This document shows positions 1-9,500 of a stretch of DNA of 18,238 bases, in pieces. The notes below the pieces were generated by a model. That model had not been told where the DNA came from. It saw only the letters and a list, made by a program, of their open reading frames with translations, and made no database searches. Each line of letters begins with the position of its first letter. Positions within the stretch are counted from its first letter, which is position 1. The DNA is from Saccoglossus kowalevskii (lineage: Eukaryota; Hemichordata; Enteropneusta; Harrimaniidae): contig NW_003107595.1 in assembly GCF_000003605.2 (NCBI RefSeq), positions 62,606 to 80,843 on the forward strand, in the 5' to 3' direction. The translations under genes were made by a program, and so were the position numbers.

Positions 1-517
1 AAATAATTAATACTTTACCAGGAACAGTTTTATAAATGGTGTTTTGATTTAAATACTATAAACCGTAAAATTTTTACTGCTAGAAATTTTCACAATTTCC
101 TAATTGCACAGAATTCATAAAGACGAAATTTACAAAAGTCACTGATGCTACATGTCATAGGACCCCAGTGAAATTTTTATGAGTTTATGGCATTTGTGAA
201 GACGAAAATTTACAAAAGTCACTGACAGTAATTGTTGTAGAACACTCTCACTGCTGCAAAGTGTTTGTGATTTTACTATTGAATATTTTATTTCAACAAT
301 CAAAGGAGAAACGGTCGCTAACATTCAAACATGCTGAAAATTAATTATTAAAATTTGAAATTTTAGGTTGTATTTACTGCATATTTGTGATTTATTAAAT
401 TTTTTTAAATGATTTCATTCTATTATTTTGGCATGGTGTCATATCTACATTTGAATATCACAGAAGTTTTACTATGAAATGTGATCCTGACTTGGACGTA
501 TTATTGTTTGTTTACAG
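1..517. other. Intron sequence upstream of the first visible exon
   Basis: AT-rich non-coding DNA that ends in the acceptor of exon 518. It holds two direct copies (119-145 and 198-225) of a word of about 27 bp, (A/G)AAGACGAAA(A)TTTACAAAAGTCACTGA, separated by about 50 bp. They differ by one base and a one-base A-run indel. This may be the remains of an interspersed element. No ORF of note. Confidence 0.6.
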
Positions 518-587
518 TTAGAAGAGACATCTAAAAAACAGGGTGAACTAGAACATGAAATCATGTTACAGAAGAGTCTGAATTCTG
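518..587 (+). CDS. Internal exon of the coiled-coil gene (residues 1-23 of the visible part)
   Basis: This 70-bp exon is preceded by the acceptor TTGTTTGTTTACAG and followed by the near-consensus donor G|GTAAGAT. It encodes 23 residues beginning LEETSKKQGELEHEIMLQKS, with heptad-type Leu/Ile/Met spacing and many charged residues. It starts in phase 0 and ends with one base (G). That G plus AT at the start of exon 10941 makes GAT (Asp), so the two exons fit directly across a 10,353-bp intron. No start codon lies in frame upstream, so an earlier exon must exist to the left of the window. It is the most isolated exon here. If the promoter at about 4400 is used, this exon is absent from that transcript. 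Confidence 0.8.
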
Positions 588-3500
588 GTAAGATTTCACA
601 TTATATTTATTCTCACCACAGTCTTGTTAGTAAAGACTTGTATTAACATGTATAGTCCTACCCTGTTCACTAGTCTTGTGCTCACGTCATCAGCCATTAT
701 ACAAAAATTCTTCTTTACATCTCTTCCAAAGGGGATTTTGATTATAACATGATCTAAATCTTACTTCAAGCTGATCCAATTTCTTTTGAGTTTAGTGCTG
801 AGCTCCTTGTTAGGTACAAAGGCAAATATTCAAATATTTGAATATACAAATATTCACTCTGGTGTCCAGAGAAGAAGCAGCCAACACGCCCTCTTTCAGG
901 AAAACATGTCACTCAATGAATTATTTATGTTATTACATGTAATAATAGATGCTGCTGAGTCCAGAAGTACACTAAATCAACCAAAAAACATAATTTTTGT
1001 CCTGATGACTTCAAATCTTATCTGGGGTCAATCAACAAAAAGGGGAAACCCTCAAACAGACTGAATGAAAGATTTCAATCCAACAAATGTGACTTTAGAG
1101 GGAAATTTTGTATATGTCCACTGGTGCATGTGGATTGAATGGGCCTCAGATAATGCATTATATTGCTTGGCAAAAAAAAAAAAAAAAAAAAATGAATTGG
1201 AAATATAAAAATTGAAGAAATGATCTTCTATATGTCACATTGTAGATCATTTACTGTTATTCACAAGATGGCCACTAGAGGGCGCTAACCTGCCACCTGT
1301 TAGAACATTGTAACTGATAGTACTAGTTCATGGTATAACTCAGCATTGTATTCAAATGATGTGTATTTGAATTGTTTATATATATTATTATATATAATTA
1401 TTATTACAGTTCACTAATCACTGGTTTGTCAGGGTAATTTCTAAAATAAGTAATAATGACACTGATGGGTCATGTCATTCACTTTCATGTAAATCAATCT
1501 TGACAGCGCTGTTTACGGCATGTAGTCAGTATGAATTTTGCCATTGTTAGTTTTTCCAACATTGACAGTAATATTATATTTTCTGTTACCTTATGAGGTT
1601 TAGCAGTGAATATAGTACTTTCTATTTTTGATTTAACCATGTGTGAATCAATCATTTTGTTTGTTTTTATTTTGTGTTCTTCAACTGGTAAATTCTACTT
1701 GATATCATGCAACTGCAAATTTTTTTTTTTAAATTCATCGTAAAACACTTCAAAAAGCAGGTCAGAAACAATTATAATGGCATTTGTTGCAATTAAAGTT
1801 CTTTGTGACGGTAAATAACATCAGACAGGTAATTGGATCGTCTTTTCTGCATTTTTTCCCTGTAATAGAATCCTGATACATTCAATCCCTACACTCTACA
1901 TTTTAAGTCTTCTCATTGGCCACTGTGGTAATCAAGACCCTCTAAGTGCATTTAAATTGACCTATGTCATACATTTGTCATGGCCTGTGGTCATTTTAAA
2001 ACTCCTTAAGCTATTGTTAATTAATGTTATTTTGTTAAAGTCAATAATACCCCTTAGGGCAGTTGTTAAACAAACTTTATTATGCTAGTTAAGCATACCT
2101 GTGGAATAGTGTATGGTAACCATGGAGGTGAGTCTATGACGGCAAGATAGTTCAAAAGGTCAGTTTGAATAACTTCTGTGCGTATGTCTCATTCATTAAT
2201 CTAAAGTTTTATATAGAGTACTCTCCATTCACTGTACATGTATTTGTGACTAAAATTCCAATCTTGCTGGGTAGGTGACTTGTAAACCACATAGAATTTG
2301 ATATTAAGCATAGCTGGTGTCATTTTAAGATAATTATTCTCAAAAAAGGAAAGAAAGATGTTGTTTTTGTTATTTATTTATTGTGCAATGTTTGTGGAGC
2401 TGTTATTTCAAAACTTTTGATACTGTTTCAGAAAACTATGCACCTAGGACAATTGACAATAGTTATTGTTTGTTGGTTGCTTTGTCTGAATGGTGACAGG
2501 TATTATCTGTTCAATGTCAGATCACCATGTACTGGCTCTTTAATTGTCCATTTTAATTACAATTGTAATTACAACAATACCACTCATTCACAGTCAAGTT
2601 ATGTCTAAGTGTTACTGAATTGAATTTCATTATAGGGGAATTTGGTTTGAAGCTTCACAGTAAATTAAATTTAACCAGCAACCTGAATTAATGTTATATA
2701 TAGTTTATGTTATATCATGAAAATTGACTTTGTAATCTTTGTCTTGTAATCATTAATAGCTCACCATACCACAACATGTATCGGTGGTTTGGCATAATTC
2801 CAATTAATAATAATAATAATAATAATTAAGAGTTTGTAAAGCACCTAATATCCATCAAGATGATGCCCAATGATGCTGTCAGTTCACAGAAATACTCTCT
2901 GAAATATATAAGTTTTGAGTTTAGATTTGAAAATGTTTAAACTGGCTACAGAACGAATGTCTGTTGGTATGACGGAAAAGCATGCGAAAATGAGCGATTG
3001 CCATATGTCTTGAGTCTTGAATTGACTGAGTGTACTTCATATAAAAGGCAGATGATAGGTTTGAAGTCTTACGCAGCAATGTAAATTATGAAAACATTAA
3101 TTCTGTCAATTGCTGGGCATTTCTAATTGAAAAAAGTTGTTCAGTCGAATATAGGCATTGAACTGTTTACTGTCAACTCATTTATTATTTTCTGGTTTTT
3201 AATGTTGCTATATTCACTGATATGTAAAACTTACTATTAAAATTAAATCCTTGTACAGTAATAATATAACTCATTGTTTTCCTGCTAAGTTCTTAAACTT
3301 AAAACCCAGTGATTTTCCTCAAAACATCAAAATAGTGAAATTAAATGCCAGTAATACATCACAGTTTCCTTGTTGTTAAATTGATATAGTAACCATATTT
3401 AAATATCATAAAAGACATAATAGGAATATCTTATGAACATTGAACAACAAAGTCATCTTTTGTCATGTTTAACCCTTTGAAACGCTATAATTTTGCACAT

Positions 3501-6500
3501 CTTTCTATAATTTTTGAAAAACAATTACATAATTTTTGAGTGATTACATTTCTTGATCAAAATTTCTGTAAAAGTTATTGATAATTTTGTACACATTTGT
3601 AGTTTTTTTTGTATAATGACAAAAGTTGACTTCGGCATTCTTCAAAGAGTTAACAAAATTAACTTTTGTCTGGATTTTTTTAAAACAAATTTTATTAGGA
3701 CTGAAGGCAATTTCTGTCCATTTTATAATCTAAAATAAAAAATAAATTTACAAAATGTGCAAAATTAATCATGTAGTACCGGTAAATAAAATAATGAAAA
3801 AAATAAATTAATTATACTGTTAAAGCATTAATTTTTCACTTGGTTTCAATTTCGTTGAAAATTGAAATGGAATCTACGTGAGCATGTCAGATTACAATAG
3901 AAAGCATTGTTTCACTGTAAATCAGTGAATTTATAAACCACTGATTATAAATGCTTAAATATTAAATACCAGTTAAAATTAATGCTTTCACAGTAATTAC
4001 TCTAGCAATATTAATAAATATTAGTTACTGTATTAATTATTTTACAGTATGTACATGTAGAATTGAATACTATATGGCACAGTTTCAGTATGATATTGAG
4101 CTCTGCGTGTTCGGTTGTAATTTGATTCCAGAGACCTTAATAAGCTATATTTGGTTTTTCTGTCTGAATTGTTAGAATCACTGTGTTCTATGCACTTTGT
4201 ATGTGTACATATCTACTGGATTTATGAATGACAGTCTTGACCCTCTGCGTTTGGTGAAGTTTCTTGAGTAGAGTGACAGTTGTCATGCAATGTACAGCAT
4301 AAGAAGCTTTCTAACAATAGTTATTGTTATGCTAATGAACTGATTCTTTGATTGCATTTACCATAGTACAGTTGTATAGGTTACGATGAACATCTCTATA
4401 TTTTAAAAGGTATGCTTTGTTGTGAGTCGTTTACCTGGTGGATTGGACGTGCACTGCTAGGAACGGTCAGACAGGCAACACTGTCCATGAGGATTCAACT
4501 GGATGTCTGTTTTAATATGTGCTTTGTTCGCATGTTATGTATGGAGTATTTAACTCTGTGATTATTTCTGAAACTTGGTCATAAATACGTTGATCTAATT
4601 GTGAGATTATGGAAGAGGAAACTATATGTAAGGTGGTGCCACCCGGTTTTGAAGGTGAAATTAGCGAAACTACAGTAGTTGAGTTTAGAGCAGAGGAGCC
4701 CGAGGTAGACGGAGAAGTGGTTTCCTCTGAGGAGTTAAGCCAGGTTTCTGTGATCAAAGCAGATGAAATGCCATCTGTGAATAACAGTGTTGTCGATATG
4801 GCATCCCCAAAAGTGGATAAAGTTAATGAAAGTGCAGGTAAAATTGTTGAAGCAGATGCTGTGGCGGTTGACACAGGTAAAACATGTGAGAATGTACATG
4901 TACCTATGAATGGTGAACTGGATACAGGTAAAGAGAATATAGACTTTGATTTTATGTACAAAACATATATCTCCTGGGGATTGGTTTATGTGTGTCTGAA
5001 TTATATAGTGTTCATATTTTGCTGCTCTCTTGTTATCATGTTGTGTTTCAGCAAATTAGTATTACAATTCTGCACATCTGTCCATTGACCAATCACATGT
5101 GTTACTATTTTGCACATCTGGCTATTGACCAATCACATGTGTTACTATTCTGCACATCTGGCTATTAACCAATCACATGTGTTACTATTCTGCACATCTG
5201 TCTATTGACCAATCACATGTGTTACTATTCTGCACATCTGTCTATTGACCAATCACATGTGTTACTATTCTGCACATCTGGCTATTGACCAATCACATGT
5301 GTTACTATTCTGCACATCTGGCTATTGACCAATCACATGTGTTACTATTCTGCACATCTGTCTATTGACCAATCACATTTGTTACTGTTCTGCACATCTG
5401 GCTATTGACCAATCACATTTGTTACTGTTCTGCACAAGTGTCTATTGACCAATCACATGTGTTACTATTCTGCACATCTGGCTATTGACCAATCACATGT
5501 GTTACTATTCTGCACATCTGTCTATTGACCAATCACATGTGTTACTATTCTGCACATCTGTCTATTGACCAATCACATGTGTTACTATTCTGCACATCTG
5601 TCTATTGACCAATCACATGTGTTACTATTCTGCACATCTGGCTATTGACCAATCACATTTGTTACTGTTCTGCACAAGTGTCCATTGACCAATCATATTT
5701 GTATTAACTCCTGACAAATACTGTGTTTGCCTTATTTAAATACATCTCAAATAAATCACAAATTTACTATAATTTGCATATGTCGAACACTGAAAAATAT
5801 GATTTATTTTTCCATGGGAACACTCATGTATGGTAATTTATTCAAGAAGCTGTGAATTTGTACTTTTAATATTTCATGTCAAATTGAAAAGCCAATTTCT
5901 ATATTTTACTTTCAACTCATCAAATATTGTTGAAAATAAACTCCATACAAAATACTTAAAAAGACTTTTCATGAAAAATTAGTTCCAGCTAAAATAAAGT
6001 AATGTAGAGTATTCCAAATTGTGAGACCAACATTTGCAAGCAAAAGTTTATTGCCCATATGTTTTGGTTAAAATTTGTGGTTCCCACGATTCCAGTCTTT
6101 CACATGTATTAATATACAAAGCAAAGCATGGGGCATGCTGACAGTATTGTCATTTGTGAATGTTTGCCTGCCACTTGTTGTAATACATACAAGTACTTTT
6201 TTTGTACAATGTGGTACGCCGGCATGTATGTCATGTTACTTTCACCTACTAGGACAATGCAGATTAGAGTGTATGCTTAAAGTACATTTTTTTCAATTTC
6301 CACCACAAGAAAACTTATTAAATTAAAAAGAATACTATATTATCAACAAGGGGTGGACCCACTAATTCTCAGTAAGTGTGGTACAAACTTCATTGGAAGA
6401 TCAATGCTACAGTCTGGAATTCATGTGTCTTCTGGAGACGCTTGGATACAAGTTGTTCAAATTGGTCTGATCAATTCCAAGATATAGCATATTATGAAAG

Positions 6501-9500
6501 ACATGCCTTTGTAGACAAGAAGCATGATCTTGAGGTGGATAACAAAAAATGGATATTTATTTTAGTTGTATTTTATTCATGTATTGAAAATAAAATTCCT
6601 GATCCATGCATGGGTGCTTCAATCATCTTAATGAATAGAATATGGCTCCTTTGGCAAAATGAAATATATTATAATAAATATAAAAAAACACAGTACATTT
6701 GTAAAAATTTAATTTAACTAAAATAATAGAGAAAATAGAAACAAAAATTAGGGAAATGTGCAGCTAAATTACTCTCATTACTATGTATGTAAAGAGCATT
6801 AATATATATATTTATATATCATGGCTGGGAAAAATTTGGACAAATATTTATGAATTTCATGATTCAGAGAAACTGTATCTTTTGTAGCAATGACAATTTG
6901 TTTGTAGGGGCCTTAAAATAAGCATTTTTGATAGATGCACACATAATTGCATTCTTGGGTCATTATAATATAATTTATGGTCTTTTAGAATATATATCAT
7001 GTATACACCATGATTTCAGTTGATTATAGTGCTGAAGTCACTGTACATTGTTTTGTAAGTCGTGAAAAACAACATAATTAACACAAGAATTCAGTAAAAA
7101 ATGTTGTCCCAATGAGTGCCATTGAGTTATCAAAAATAACATATTTAAAATATTTTATTTTCTCTTTGAATTTATTTTCGCTGATAAGTAATGATTTCGG
7201 TTAATATAAAATGCAGCAAATATACCTTTTTTCCTGTATTTTACATTCAACATGTCAAACTTAACGATAATTAAAATAAATTTCATACAAAACACCCAAA
7301 AAGTCTTTTCAGCGAAAATTATTTCCAGCAAAAAATAAAATATTTTACAGTAGTTCACAGTTGATGCCTTCAAAATAATTAAGTTCAAGGATTTTTGCAG
7401 CTACCATATTTACTCTATTAATAAAGCATTATGTAAATGATAGAGGTGTATCTATGGACAAAATGATTTAATGATTTAATACATTGGTTTAGCGTAATTT
7501 TGGTTTATGTGCACTTCTATAGAGTACTGTAGAATACTTTATTTTTGCTTGGAATTTATTTTCGCTGAAAAGATGCTTCAGTGAAAATAAAATCCAGCGA
7601 ATATACTTTTTTTCCTATATTTCACATTCAACTTAACACCCAAAAAGCCTTTTCAGCGAAAATTAATTCCAGCAAAAATAATGTATTCTAAAGTATATGC
7701 ACTTGTAATAGTACAAATATGGTTATCCTCAAAGTCAAAGATGTCTACAGTTATACTCAACCAGAGAGGAATCACAAAGGTGCTTTTTTATTATCTTTAC
7801 ATTTGACATTGTGTTTCTTTGATATTTTGCTTCACTGTCATCCCCAGACAAGCCTATTAAATGTTTAAGACTGTACCATAATGGGCTAGCCTAGCCTACA
7901 GGTGTGTTTTTGTATTGATTCGAATTGCATTTATGTTTCGGTACGGTTACTTTTATGCTTGTTGAATTGAGTTTAGTTCTGAACGCTATTGTGTGGAGTG
8001 CATCTTAAGACTGTTGCTTGGCTTCATATGCATTTGTCATAGCGATATCATTTGATTTCCGGCCACATTGTACTTTTTAAAAAACATTATTACCATGGAA
8101 ACAGAATTATAATGTAAATTTTTTTTTCGTCCCTATCTCTTAAATATATTTTGTGCCAGGAGCAAGTTCTGAACACATATTGTCACTGTTGTCTTGTGAC
8201 TTCTTTTTTTATTGCAAGTGCCATTACTCATATACATGTAGTACATTGCCACAGAAACCATGTCCTGACTCGGTCAAACACAAAATTGACACTGTCTTGA
8301 AAACTACACATATACATAAGGAGGACTCGCATAATTATTGATAGCAGCCAGTTTTTAAAAGATCTGCTAAAAGCCAGTTGTATATATACAGGCAACCTAG
8401 TGAACAGTTCTAAAACAGAAGCCACACCTAGATTTTTTTAATCAAAAATTTCTCATTTCTCATATGTGTAAATGTTCTACTAGAAGCCACCTCTCTATTC
8501 TTGCATCATCCATTTTAAAAGAAGCCGTAGCACTAATACAGATTTTATAGCTGTAGTGAATTAATTATGGTCAGTGGATTTGGCACTCCCACTCAGGGTA
8601 AAGTGACTGTGGCTTTGATTCCTATTTAGCGTAGTCTTGTGGCATACTCACTCAGGTGAGGGGTTGACTACTGTAGAATACTTTATTTTCGCTTGGAATT
8701 TATTTTCGCTATTTTCACTGAAGGGATGATTCCGTGAAAATAAAATCCAGCGAATATACTTTTTTACCTATATTTCACATTAAACTTTTCAAAAATCAGT
8801 GAAAATAAATTCCATACAAAACGCACAAAAAGCCTTTTCAGCGAAAATTAATTCCAGCGAAAATAAAGTATTCCACAGTACTTTGAAAGATTTGAATCTG
8901 GGGTCCTGTCAATTAAGCACCATGTTGCTGGCAAGCACAGCAGTATTTACTTTATGTTTCCTTAGTTATATGTGGAACTGAAATATTTAATGCTGTATAT
9001 ATGTTTTAAATCTTTTAAAACCATTAAACTGGTATCACAACCAAGTTTCAGTGTTAGTACAAATAATAATGTGTGTTTCTGATGCAAACCCCCCCCCCCC
9101 CCGTACTAGTATGTGCATTTTATTGCTCTTAAAATGTGTGTGTTTGTTTGTATACGACATACCTATCAAGCATTGTCATTGCAGCATCACGCTCGTCACA
9201 CAGCGTGTGTTCAAATTTCATGTAAATAAACAATGTATTTTACTCATATTGTGTACATAGTATAGGACATATTTCAGAGTGACAAACCTTGCTTTGGAGA
9301 TCATGTTGAAAGAAAAAAAACAATGTAATGCCAAGTGTATAGTGTATATAACTGTAATCCTTAAATTGACTTTGTCCAATATCAACATATTTTAAAACTG
9401 ATCATGAATTGTTTGAATTCTTTAGTTTTGAAGGGCACTGCGTCAATGTCTGTATATGATATGTTTCAAGTGGTATACATATGTACATGTATGTAATAAA

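Larger units (their letters stand above)
588..4396. other. First part of the large intron: mostly unannotated AT-rich DNA
   Basis: Between exon 518-587 and the candidate promoter I find only the repeats and motifs listed separately. The ORFs at 2381-2608 and 3553-3738 have intron-like composition (runs of F, I, C, N) and no splice context. Short palindromes are frequent, such as TAATTACAATTGTAATTA at 2554-2571. Nothing else is supported. Confidence 0.6.

Noticed and set aside
786-1064. 92-codon ORF
   Set aside because: No domain, no promoter or splice context; its first third includes a perfect A/T palindrome. Kept only as part of a possible retrosequence patch.
4512-4961. 149-codon ORF on the minus strand, Ser/Thr/Leu-rich
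   Set aside because: It mirrors the + strand exon at 4609-4927 in antisense. The + strand has a Kozak start, phase-matched donors and an acidic composition that make sense; the minus ORF has none of these.
5061-5700. CRISPR-like array
   Set aside because: Units are contiguous 40-mers with no variable spacers, in animal DNA; this is a minisatellite.
5061-5700. Plant W-box (TTGACC) regulatory array
   Set aside because: The word is present in nearly all units, but everything else points to an animal genome, where WRKY regulation does not apply.
6376-6717. 113-codon ORF rich in W, C and N
   Set aside because: No splice borders of the needed phase, no recognisable domain, and its second half is plain A/T-rich intron. 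It may overlap an old repeat but not a gene.
7155-7388. 77-codon minus-strand ORF
   Set aside because: It lies on the 212-bp MITE copy; the palindromic A/T-rich sequence creates it and the product is K/N/F-rich.
8561-8633. Functional tRNA gene
   Set aside because: The A and B boxes are spaced correctly, but the acceptor stem does not pair and the anticodon loop is not seven bases, so it is a SINE or pseudo-tRNA.
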